Positions 41,922-50,871 of a DNA stretch of 64,000 bases are shown piece after piece; position 1 is the stretch's first letter; each line of letters starts with the position of its first letter. A program made the translations under genes and the position numbers. Source of the stretch: Streptococcus sp. NPS 308 (lineage in GTDB: Bacteria; Bacillota; Bacilli; Lactobacillales; Streptococcaceae); the NCBI RefSeq assembly GCF_002355895.1, contig NZ_AP017652.1, forward strand, positions 1,645,001 to 1,709,000. The letters are read 5' to 3'. The notes below the pieces were generated by a model. That model was not told the origin of the DNA and searched no databases. It saw nothing but the letters and a program-made list of their open reading frames with translations.

Positions 41922-41962
41922 AAAAACAAGGTAAAAACTAGTTACATTTTTGCCTTGTTTTT
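41922..41962. terminator. Terminator between proS and the GH1 gene
   Basis: AAAAACAAGGTAAAAA/TTTTTGCCTTGTTTTT, a 16-bp stem with one mismatch/wobble, followed by T on the minus strand. A TATAAT-like -10 for the GH1 gene lies just beyond. Confidence 0.7.
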
Positions 41963-41978
41963 CTTCTGATTATAGTTT

Positions 41979-43844
<1,866 letters not shown>

Positions 43845-43848
43845 TTAT

Positions 43849-45105
43849 CTAAAAGAAGAGTCGCATAATGTCATTCCAGGTCACAGCTAGCATCAAGACA
43901 ACCATGATAACTACACCAGCCATGGTGACATAGGTTTCAATTTCTTGTTTAAGGGGTTTCCGGCGGATAGCCTCTAGGATATTGAGTACAATCTTTCCAC
44001 CATCCAAAGCCGGAATCGGAATCAAATTAAAAATTCCGATATTGATGGAAATCATAGCTAGGAAATAGAGGACATTCTCAAGACCATTTTTAGCAGCATC
44101 GCTACTTGCCTTAAAAATGGCAACGGGACCACCGAGTTTGTTCAAATCTGGATGAAAAATCAAGTTTTTCAGAGCCGAAAGGATACGCAGCCCTGAGTCA
44201 GCAGCGGTTGTAAATCCACCAACAAACATGGATAGAAAGTCTGACTTGACCCCTGGTTGAACCCCGAGAATGTAACGTCCTTGATTTTCTTCTGGAGTCA
44301 CAGTGACTTGTTTTTCGCTACCATTTTCAGAAATGGTCACGTCTAAGGTCGGGGCTGTCTTGTCTTTGGTATCTGCTTCCACAGCCTGAGTCAAGTCTTG
44401 CCAATTCTTAACCTCATGCGAGCCGACCTTGGTAATTTGGGCGGTCTCAGCTACACCTACCTTAGCCAAAGCTCCTTCTGGCATGACATGAAAGAGATTG
44501 GTCTGAGTGTCTCTAACACCGCCTTGCAAAAAGATCAGGATCCAAAAAACAACAACACCTAAGATAAAGTTATTCATGGGACCTGCAAAGTTGGTGATGA
44601 GCTTGCCCCAGATAGAAGCATTTTGGTACTGTACATCCAGAGGGGCAATGCGCACTTCGGTTCCATCTGCCTCGACAACCGTTGCATCGTGATCGACTGC
44701 AAAAGTCTTTTCTTCTTCCAGGACCAAGCCTTTAATAAAGAGCTTGTCTTCAAAGTCAAACTGAGTTACCTGCATAGGGAGAGCTGTTTGATCCAGTTTC
44801 TTCCCAGATAGATTGATTCGTTTGACCTTACCATCTTCGGCAAGTGTTAAACTGACCGGGGTTCCTGTCTTGATCTCCGTCGCATCATCACCCCAACCAG
44901 CCATACGAACATACCCTCCTAAAGGAAGGATCCGAATGGTATAAGCAGTTCCGTCCTTACCGATATGGGCAAAAATCTTGGGGCCCATACCAATAGCAAA
45001 CTCACGGACTAAAATGCCTGATTTCTTAGCAAAATAAAAATGTCCAAACTCATGCACCACCACGATAATCCCAAAAACGAGGATAAAGGTTAGCAATCCA
45101 ATCAT
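43849..45105 (-). CDS. rseP: Site-2 intramembrane metalloprotease RseP/Eep
   Basis: A 418-residue polytopic membrane protease. The zinc site HEFGH is at residues 18-22 in the first helix, a PDZ domain lies in the centre (~170-300), and the second metal motif PALDGGKIV is near the C-terminus. Called Eep in streptococci and enterococci, it trims signal peptides and regulators, including peptide pheromones. It sits between cdsA and proS, its conserved position. Confidence 0.95.
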   Translation of the reverse strand: MIGLLTFILVFGIIVVVHEFGHFYFAKKSGILVREFAIGMGPKIFAHIGKDGTAYTIRILPLGGYVRMAGWGDDATEIKTGTPVSLTLAEDGKVKRINLSGKKLDQTALPMQVTQFDFEDKLFIKGLVLEEEKTFAVDHDATVVEADGTEVRIAPLDVQYQNASIWGKLITNFAGPMNNFILGVVVFWILIFLQGGVRDTQTNLFHVMPEGALAKVGVAETAQITKVGSHEVKNWQDLTQAVEADTKDKTAPTLDVTISENGSEKQVTVTPEENQGRYILGVQPGVKSDFLSMFVGGFTTAADSGLRILSALKNLIFHPDLNKLGGPVAIFKASSDAAKNGLENVLYFLAMISINIGIFNLIPIPALDGGKIVLNILEAIRRKPLKQEIETYVTMAGVVIMVVLMLAVTWNDIMRLFF

Positions 45106-45120
45106 TCAATATTCCTTTCT

Positions 45121-45924
45121 TTAGAAGAGACCAAACAAGTGCATGATAGGAAAGACAACTAGCATACTGTCAAAACGATCCAACACACCACCATGACCCG
45201 GGATAAATTTCCCTGAATCCTTGACACCAAAATGGCGTTTCATAGCACTCTCAATCAAGTCACCAAACTGACCTGCCACACTGAAGAAGACGGCAAAGAG
45301 GCTCATTCTATAAATTCCATAAGGAAGAGCAACTGTACTGTCTACAAGCATGAAGATTGCTGTTACCAGTACCGCACCTAGAATACCTCCGATAAAGCCC
45401 TCAATGCTCTTATTGGGAGAAACTCTCGGAGCCAACTTATGCTTACCAAAATTCATCCCTATCAGGTAAGCTGCGCTATCTGTCGCCCAGACGATAAAGA
45501 GGGCCAGAAGCACCTTGTCAAAACCTGCCACCCGAGCATCTAGTAAGGCGTTAAAGCCAAAACCAACATAAAAACTCATCGCTATCGGAAAAACGGCATC
45601 TTCAATGGTATAGCTTTTACTGAAAACGGTGGTCCCTAGCATAATCGTAATTAAAACGCTGTAGGCAACCACATTCCCATCAACTGGCAAAAAAGTTAGG
45701 TAATTTTCTAAGGGGATTGTGAGAGCAAAGGTCGCAAAGAGGGTCAAGGCCCCCTCGATGGTCATGGTCTTTAGCCCCTTCATGTGCAAGAGTTCATGGA
45801 CAGCCAGCATGGCTAACAAACCAATGCCTATCTGTAACAAGAGTCCTCCCACAAACAAGACTGGAAGGAAAATGGCCAGGGCCAATACTGCAAACAATGT
45901 TCTCTTTTGTAAATCCTTGGTCAT
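45121..45924 (-). CDS. cdsA: Phosphatidate cytidylyltransferase
   Basis: A 267-residue integral membrane enzyme with the C-terminal CDP-diglyceride synthetase signature SVAGQFGDLIESAMKRHFGVKDSG and PGHGGVLDRFDS. It makes CDP-diacylglycerol for phospholipid synthesis. It starts 8 bp after uppS, so the two are translated from one message. Confidence 0.95.
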   Translation of the reverse strand: MTKDLQKRTLFAVLALAIFLPVLFVGGLLLQIGIGLLAMLAVHELLHMKGLKTMTIEGALTLFATFALTIPLENYLTFLPVDGNVVAYSVLITIMLGTTVFSKSYTIEDAVFPIAMSFYVGFGFNALLDARVAGFDKVLLALFIVWATDSAAYLIGMNFGKHKLAPRVSPNKSIEGFIGGILGAVLVTAIFMLVDSTVALPYGIYRMSLFAVFFSVAGQFGDLIESAMKRHFGVKDSGKFIPGHGGVLDRFDSMLVVFPIMHLFGLF

Positions 45925-45932
45925 ATCTTCTC

Positions 45933-46691
45933 CTAAACTCCTCCAAATCGGCGATTACGATGATTAAAGGCAGCAATAGCTTCCTGCAGGGCGACTTCGT
46001 CAAAATCAGGCCACAAGGTATCCGTAAAATAAAGCTCGCTATAGGCTGCTTGCCATGGCAAGAAATTACTTAAACGCAACTCACCACTCGTACGGATAAT
46101 CAAATCTGGATCTCGCAAATCCTTTGGCAGGTGTTGCGTGAAAAGGTAATCCCCAATCATATCTTCTGTGATATCACCAGGGTTGATTTTGGCATCTAGA
46201 ACTTCCTGAGCCAAGACCTTAAGAGCCTGCGTAATTTCAGCACGACCACCATAATTAAGGGCAAAATTGAGAATCAAGCCTGTGTTGTTCTTGGTCAACT
46301 CCTCTGCTTTTTTCAAAGCTTCAAAAGTCGGCTTAGGCAGACGGTCTGTTTCCCCAATCATCTGAATCTTAACATTATTTGCATGTAATTCGGGAACGTA
46401 GTTATCATAAAACTCGACTGGCAAGTTCATGATAAACTTGACCTCTTGATCCGGGCGCGTCCAATTTTCCGTTGAAAAGGCATAGACTGTGATAACCTTA
46501 ACTCCCATCTTGTTAGCTGCCTTGGTCACCATTTGGAGGGCTTCCATCCCCGCCTTATGACCAAAAACCCGTGGTTGCATCCGTTTTTTAGCCCAGCGAC
46601 CATTTCCATCCATGATGATCCCAATGTGAGCAGGAACCTGTGTTGGAACCTCAACTTCTACAGCTTTATCTTTCTTAAAAAATCCAAACAT
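45933..46691 (-). CDS. uppS: Undecaprenyl pyrophosphate synthase
   Basis: A 252-residue cis-prenyltransferase with HIGIIMDGNGRWAKKR (catalytic Asp28), FSTENWTRP and the C-terminal RDPDLIIRTSGELRLSNFLPWQ, AYSELYFTDTLWPDF. It makes the C55 lipid carrier for wall, teichoic acid and capsule units. Start MFGFFKKDK at 46691 behind TAGGA is favoured over a 6-residue longer frame because the family starts there. Confidence 0.96.
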   Translation of the reverse strand: MFGFFKKDKAVEVEVPTQVPAHIGIIMDGNGRWAKKRMQPRVFGHKAGMEALQMVTKAANKMGVKVITVYAFSTENWTRPDQEVKFIMNLPVEFYDNYVPELHANNVKIQMIGETDRLPKPTFEALKKAEELTKNNTGLILNFALNYGGRAEITQALKVLAQEVLDAKINPGDITEDMIGDYLFTQHLPKDLRDPDLIIRTSGELRLSNFLPWQAAYSELYFTDTLWPDFDEVALQEAIAAFNHRNRRFGGV

Positions 46692-46785
46692 GATCATATT
46701 CCTATTCAAAAATCTATCGTTTCATTATACCATATTTCCCTATTTTCTTCTATTGCTAAGTTACTGCCCCTGCTTGCAGGCAGAC

Positions 46786-46880
46786 AAAAAATAAGCCGCC
46801 TGATTGGGCGACTTAATTTTTTATAGGGAGATTATTATGAAAAAGTTTTAGGAGTTTAAGTTAAGGTCTTCTTAACTTAT
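46786..46880 (-). ncRNA. csRNA gene 1 (CiaR-dependent small RNA)
   Basis: Predicted ~95-nt RNA from a -10 TACACT (46887-46892) to a terminator (AAGTCGCC/GGCGGCTT with one G-U pair valid only on the minus strand, then TTTTTT). The body carries anti-ribosome-site stretches ACTCCT and AATCTCC next to CATAAT, as in the cia-dependent small RNAs of streptococci, which pair with translation starts. Confidence 0.85.
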
Positions 46881-46902
46881 GAGATAAGTGTACAATTCCT
46901 AA

Positions 46903-46919
46903 CTTAAAGTTTCCTTAAG
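46903..46919 (-). promoter_or_regulatory. CiaR binding site of csRNA gene 1
   Basis: Minus strand CTTAAG-GAAAC-TTTAAG, then exactly 10 bp to the -10. It overlaps the stop codon (46915-46917) of the DUF925 gene. Confidence 0.85.
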
Positions 46920-47478
46920 TTATTTTAAATGTGAGATTTTTCCATTTTTCTTGCCAGTTTTTCTTAGATAAACGCTGTTGATAAAGCTTCATCCGGTCGT
47001 CATTTTCTAAAAAATGGGGAGTTGGGCGAACCTGAAAGTTCAAAATATCCTCCAAACCATAAGGCGCAAAGAGCTCTAAAGTTGCACCTGCATTCAAGCG
47101 AAGGCCTACCGCCGTGCAACGCTCGGGATACTTACTCATAGCATCACGAGAACTGGTATAGGGCGCAGTGTGAGGACTGTGCAGATGCATGTAGACCTGA
47201 TTTTTCAACTCCCATTGATATTGGGGAAAATTCTCTTTCAGCTTGCGTTCTATACCCAACGTATCTTCGTAAGAGATAGCTGGATCAAAGAAAATCACAT
47301 CCACATCTGTTTCACGGTCAAAAGGCGATTTGTCTGACAAGAGATTCCAGATAAAATTCCTGACAGAACCTGCCGCCAACCACGAGTCTTTCAGATCAAG
47401 GTTACGGATGATGGTTAAGATTTTCATCAAATCTGTGTTTAATTGGATAGCTTGTAAAAAATCTTGTCTGATAAGCAT
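46915..47478 (-). CDS. DUF925-type nucleotidyltransferase-like protein
   Basis: A 187-residue protein with a nucleotidyltransferase fold: AAGSVRNFIWNLL (the G-S loop) and the metal-binding TDVDVIFFD. The substrate is unknown. It is 13 bp after the 47492-48034 gene and its stop codon overlaps the CiaR site of the small RNA gene that follows. Pneumococcus has the same gene between ruvB and uppS. Confidence 0.82.
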   Translation of the reverse strand: MLIRQDFLQAIQLNTDLMKILTIIRNLDLKDSWLAAGSVRNFIWNLLSDKSPFDRETDVDVIFFDPAISYEDTLGIERKLKENFPQYQWELKNQVYMHLHSPHTAPYTSSRDAMSKYPERCTAVGLRLNAGATLELFAPYGLEDILNFQVRPTPHFLENDDRMKLYQQRLSKKNWQEKWKNLTFKIT

Positions 47479-47491
47479 AGTTACTCCGTTT

Positions 47492-48034
47492 TCATCGATA
47501 AACTACATGGGCTGTAAAAGTTACTGGCTCGTTACCTACATTAGTGAGGGTAATATCATACGGTTCGCTACTAGTCACATAAAATACATTCTCACCCTTA
47601 TACCTTGCTATCAAACCCTTTTCACTAATATATAAATCATTTGAAGATCTATTGTCAACATATTCCTTTACAATTTCTCTATCTTCATTAACTTTACTAC
47701 GAGAGATACGCTGTTCCTCAACATCATACCACAAGTCACTGTCTCTAAGTGTCCAGATTTTTTGTCCAGTTAAAAGTAGTTCACTTGTATCTTTTTTTAC
47801 TAGATAGAGTTCGGTCCGAGGATCTAGTGCTTCGTTTGCTATACCTATATGTATTTTGACACTTTGTCCTGGCTGTAGAGTATAATAACTATTATAAATA
47901 TAGAATACGAGTCCTATAAAAAGCAAGAAAAGCATGCTAAAACCGATTTTTTTATTCATTATAAATGCGAACAGGATTAATAATAGAAATATTAAAGGTA
48001 AGGCTATAAGAAGAAGCAAAAATATCAGTATCAT
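47492..48034 (-). CDS. Two-helix membrane protein with extracellular domain, unknown function
   Basis: A 180-residue protein: two hydrophobic segments (residues ~2-24 and ~31-49), then a ~130-residue domain facing outside with LYLVKKDTSELLLTGQ and a C-terminal YDITLTNVGNEPVTFTAHV beta pattern. I recognise no family. A start at 48034 follows AAAGGAATACTG. Its composition looks more A/T-rich than ruvB and uppS around it, so it may be a lineage-specific insertion in a conserved operon. Confidence 0.7.
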   Translation of the reverse strand: MILIFLLLLIALPLIFLLLILFAFIMNKKIGFSMLFLLFIGLVFYIYNSYYTLQPGQSVKIHIGIANEALDPRTELYLVKKDTSELLLTGQKIWTLRDSDLWYDVEEQRISRSKVNEDREIVKEYVDNRSSNDLYISEKGLIARYKGENVFYVTSSEPYDITLTNVGNEPVTFTAHVVYR

Positions 48035-48063
48035 CAGTATTCCTTTCTTTCGACTAGAATGGA

Positions 48064-49062
48064 TTATTTTTCACTATATTCATACCCTAAATGTTCATAA
48101 GCCTTAGCTGTCGCGACCCGTCCTGAACGAGTTCGCATGATAAATCCTTTCTGGATTAGGTAAGGCTCATACATATCCTCTACTGTCTCGCGCTCTTCAG
48201 CGATATTTACAGAGAGAGTTCCTAGACCGACAGGACCCCCACCGTACATCTCAATCATGGTGCGAAGGATTTTCTGGTCCACATAGTCCAATCCTTCATG
48301 ATCTACATCCAGCATAGTCAAGGCCTTATCCGTAATGACATCATCAATCAAGCCATCGCCCATAATCTGCGCAAAATCACGCACGCGCTTGAGCAATCGA
48401 TTGGCAATACGAGGAGTTCCACGACTGCGTAAAGCTAACTCTGAAGCAGCCTCATGGGTGATTTCCATCTCAAAGATATCTGCCGTCCGCTCGACAATCT
48501 CTGTCAAGTCAGCATGTTCGTAATATTCCATGTGACCTGTAATCCCAAAACGGGCACGAAGAGGATTGGACAGCATCCCTGCTCGAGTTGTCGCACCAAT
48601 CAAGGTAAATGGTGGCAAATCTAGATGGACACTACGACTAGCTTCCCCCGCACCAATCATGATGTCAATGTAGAAGTCTTCCATGGCACTGTATAGCACC
48701 TCTTCTACCGACATGGGCAAGCGATGAATCTCATCAATAAAAAGAACATCTCCTGGCTCCAAGTCATTCAAAATTGCTACCAAATCACCGGCTTTTTCGA
48801 TAACGGGACCAGACGTCTGCTTGAGATTAACTCCCAATTCATTAGCAATGACAAAAGCCATGGTTGTTTTTCCGAGACCTGGGGGACCAAACAAAAGGAC
48901 ATGGTCCAGCGCCTCATCCCGCATTTTTGCGGCTTCAATAAATATTTGTAGCTGATCCTTGACCTTGTCCTGACCGATATATTCACGTAAATATTGGGGA
49001 CGGAGGGTACGTTCTACCAACTCCTCATCACCCATGATTTCATTATCTAAAATTCTACTCAT
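48064..49062 (-). CDS. ruvB: Holliday junction DNA helicase RuvB
   Basis: A 332-residue AAA+ motor with Walker [10 protein letters not shown] at residues 59-67, Walker [10 protein letters not shown], sensor GATTRAG and the C-terminal winged helix. With RuvA it drives branch migration at Holliday junctions. No ruvA is adjacent here. Confidence 0.97.
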   Translation of the reverse strand: MSRILDNEIMGDEELVERTLRPQYLREYIGQDKVKDQLQIFIEAAKMRDEALDHVLLFGPPGLGKTTMAFVIANELGVNLKQTSGPVIEKAGDLVAILNDLEPGDVLFIDEIHRLPMSVEEVLYSAMEDFYIDIMIGAGEASRSVHLDLPPFTLIGATTRAGMLSNPLRARFGITGHMEYYEHADLTEIVERTADIFEMEITHEAASELALRSRGTPRIANRLLKRVRDFAQIMGDGLIDDVITDKALTMLDVDHEGLDYVDQKILRTMIEMYGGGPVGLGTLSVNIAEERETVEDMYEPYLIQKGFIMRTRSGRVATAKAYEHLGYEYSEK

Positions 49063-49094
49063 GCTCCTATTATAGCAAAAATCCAGCCTACAAA

Positions 49095-49199
49095 CAAAAA
49101 AGCCACCTGATTGGGTGACTTCTTTAGGAGATTATGATGAAAAAGAAAAGTTTAGGATTTCATTAAATAAAGTTAGGAGGTCTTTATTTAATGACTATA
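49095..49199 (-). ncRNA. csRNA gene 2 (CiaR-dependent small RNA)
   Basis: Predicted ~105-nt RNA from -10 TATCAT (49206-49211) to a terminator (AAGTCACC/GGTGGCTT, then TTTTT). The body has GACCTCCTAAC and CATAATCTCC, two anti-Shine-Dalgarno segments, the second joined to a CAT that can cover a start codon. It is close kin of csRNA 3 just upstream. Confidence 0.88.
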
Positions 49200-49221
49200 T
49201 GATATATGATACAAGATGAAT

Positions 49222-49238
49222 CTTAAAGCTAACTTAAC
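49222..49238 (-). promoter_or_regulatory. CiaR binding site of csRNA gene 2
   Basis: Minus strand GTTAAG-TTAGC-TTTAAG, then exactly 10 bp to TATCAT. Confidence 0.85.
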
Positions 49239-49300
49239 TTTTTCTCTGATTGATCATTTTTTAAAAATTTTTTCCAAGTGAAATTTCCTTTCTTAAGCAA

Positions 49301-49501
49301 CAAAAAAGCCACCTGATTGGGTGACTTCTTTAGGAGATTATGATGAAAAAGAAAAGTTTGGGATTTCATTAAATAAAGGGTACTCAATGAAAATCGAAAT
49401 TAGACTAGGCAGATAGACGTAAGCATAACGATAGTTAGCTAAGTCGACTCTAACGAAGGTTGGTGAGATTTTCGAAGAGTATTAGGAGGTCTTTATCTAA
49501 T
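49301..49501 (-). ncRNA. csRNA gene 3, split by a BOX-like insertion
   Basis: The promoter (-10 TATTAT, 49508-49513) and 5' part with GACCTCCTAA are on the right; the 3' part with CATAATCTCC and terminator is on the left. Between them is a 102-bp repeat at 49381-49482. The 3' part (49301-49378) matches csRNA 2 over 78 bp with one difference. The predicted transcript is ~200 nt rather than ~100. Confidence 0.8.
49381..49482. repeat. BOX-related repeat inserted in csRNA gene 3
   Basis: Same termini as the BOX element after spuA: TACTCAATGAAAATC at one end and GATTTTCGAAGAGTAT at the other, which are imperfect inverted repeats. The ~70-bp interior differs and lacks the boxA core sequence. Confidence 0.75.
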
Positions 49502-49523
49502 AACTATATAATACACGAGGATA

Positions 49524-49540
49524 CTTAAACTTTACTTAAG
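49524..49540 (-). promoter_or_regulatory. CiaR binding site of csRNA gene 3
   Basis: Minus strand CTTAAG-TAAAG-TTTAAG, then exactly 10 bp to TATTAT. Confidence 0.85.
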
Positions 49541-49553
49541 AAAAATTATTATT

Positions 49554-49970
49554 TTATTTTTTTCGATCTAGCCAAATCATTCCTGTACAATCATAAGTAG
49601 ATAAGGTTTCAAATCCCAGAGAACGATAGAATCCCAAGGTTTTTTCTGTCTGTTCGGTCACTAGTTGGACTTGATAGGCATCTTTGTAATCACCTAAAGC
49701 CTCTTTCATCAAGCAACTACCAATTCCTTGGCGCTGATAGCTAGGCAAAACGATCAAATCCTGGACAAAAATCGATGAAAAACCATCTCCGACCAAACGA
49801 ACCAAGCCCACAACAGCATCGCCATCAAGTGCCATATAAATCGCTAATGAATGAGACAAGGCCTTCTCCAACATCTGTGGTTGGTTGGTATAGTTTGTCC
49901 AACCAACTGCCTGATAGAGATGCAAAACATCTTCTAACTTGACAACTTCTTGCTTTCTCACGCTAATCAT
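49554..49970 (-). CDS. GNAT-family N-acetyltransferase
   Basis: A 138-residue GNAT with the acetyl-CoA-binding motif YQRQGIGSCLMKEAL and LGFYRSLGFE; the acceptor is unknown. Start at 49970 follows GAGGTGATGAC. It is 11 bp after the second GNAT gene (49982-50677) on the same strand, so the two are probably co-transcribed, ending at the csRNA 3 promoter region. Confidence 0.88.
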   Translation of the reverse strand: MISVRKQEVVKLEDVLHLYQAVGWTNYTNQPQMLEKALSHSLAIYMALDGDAVVGLVRLVGDGFSSIFVQDLIVLPSYQRQGIGSCLMKEALGDYKDAYQVQLVTEQTEKTLGFYRSLGFETLSTYDCTGMIWLDRKK

Positions 49971-49981
49971 GTCATCACCTC

Positions 49982-50677
49982 TTAGAGTTCTCTCAAGCTC
50001 TTGTACTGCCGTCCATCTTTATCAAAGTTTTCGGGAGCCAGCCATGCTTCCAAACGAGCTTTAACTTGAGGCCAGTCCTTATCAATCATAGAGAGCCAAT
50101 CCGTATCCCTCGTACGCCCCTTATAAACGACTGCCTGGCGGAAGGTTCCTTCATAGACAAAGCCCAAACGTTCCGCTGCTCGTCTGGATGGCAGATTGAG
50201 AGAATCACATTTCCATTCATAGCGACGATAGTTAAGCTCCTCAAACACATAGCGCGCCAAGAGATACTGGGCTTCTGTCCCTATTCGTGTTCCCCTGAGC
50301 TCTGGAGAAAAGATAACAGTCCCAACTTCAACTACACGATTATTTTGGTCGATGCGCATAAGCGAAAAGGTTCCCAAGACCTTACCCGTCTTCCTATCCA
50401 AGATAGCATAGAAAAAACGGTCCTTACGAGTCAACATCTGGTTTAAAAGGCTGACTAGTTCCTCCCTATCTGCCACCGGCTCCTGAAAGAGGTAGGTCCA
50501 CATCTCCCGAGGAGTATCTGGGCCATAAACAGCTAGTAAATCCTCTGCATGCTTTCCCACTGAAAGAGCCTCTATCCGAGCGTAGCGCCCTTCTAAGAAA
50601 TCAATGGAAGGCAACTCACCTGGTGTATAACCTTCCATAGACTCACCAATCATCTGACCATATTCATTTACTGGCAT
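49982..50677 (-). CDS. RimJ/RimL-type N-acetyltransferase
   Basis: A 231-residue protein with the RimJ/RimL/SSAT-like pattern: FSLMRIDQNNRVVEVGTVIFSPELRGTRIGTEAQYLL (R-G-T-x-x-G acetyl-CoA loop), YRRYEWKCDSLNLPSRRAAERLGFVYEGTFR and a C-terminal TDWLSMIDKDW. Such enzymes acetylate protein N-termini or amino compounds; substrate unknown. Start at 50677 follows AAGGAGAAAACG. Confidence 0.88.
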   Translation of the reverse strand: MPVNEYGQMIGESMEGYTPGELPSIDFLEGRYARIEALSVGKHAEDLLAVYGPDTPREMWTYLFQEPVADREELVSLLNQMLTRKDRFFYAILDRKTGKVLGTFSLMRIDQNNRVVEVGTVIFSPELRGTRIGTEAQYLLARYVFEELNYRRYEWKCDSLNLPSRRAAERLGFVYEGTFRQAVVYKGRTRDTDWLSMIDKDWPQVKARLEAWLAPENFDKDGRQYKSLREL

Positions 50678-50752
50678 CGTTTTCTCCTTGTTTTACTTTT
50701 CAAACTTTATAGTTGCCCATAGTATATCATACTTTCATGAAAACATTCAAAA

Positions 50753-50781
50753 AATCCTCCAGATTCTAAATCTGAAGGATT
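50753..50781 (-). terminator. leuS terminator
   Basis: On the minus strand AATCCTTCAGATT/AATCTGGAGGATT, 13 bp with one U-G pair, followed by TTTTTTGAA. Confidence 0.8.
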
Positions 50782-50791
50782 CTTTTCTTAT

Positions 50792-50827
50792 CTAACAACG
50801 ATATTGACGAGTTTAGTTGGATCAAAC
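50792..50827 (-). pseudogene. Leftover leuS 3' tail downstream of intact leuS
   Basis: On the minus strand this reads P-T-K-L-V-N-I-V-V-R-stop, nearly the same as the true LeuS end [14 protein letters not shown] 45-80 bp upstream. A 9-bp hairpin CAAACAGTT/AACTGTTTG (50823-50845) partly overlaps it. It has no start codon of its own. Confidence 0.7.
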
Positions 50828-50871
50828 AGTTTGGGGAACTGTTTGAGGTGGCAAATGAGCAAATAAATTGG

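Noticed and set aside
46793..46814. Repeated GCC(G/A)CCTGATTGGG(C/T)GAC hairpins as a CRISPR or REP family
   Set aside because: They are the terminators of csRNA genes 1-3; there is no regular repeat-spacer order.
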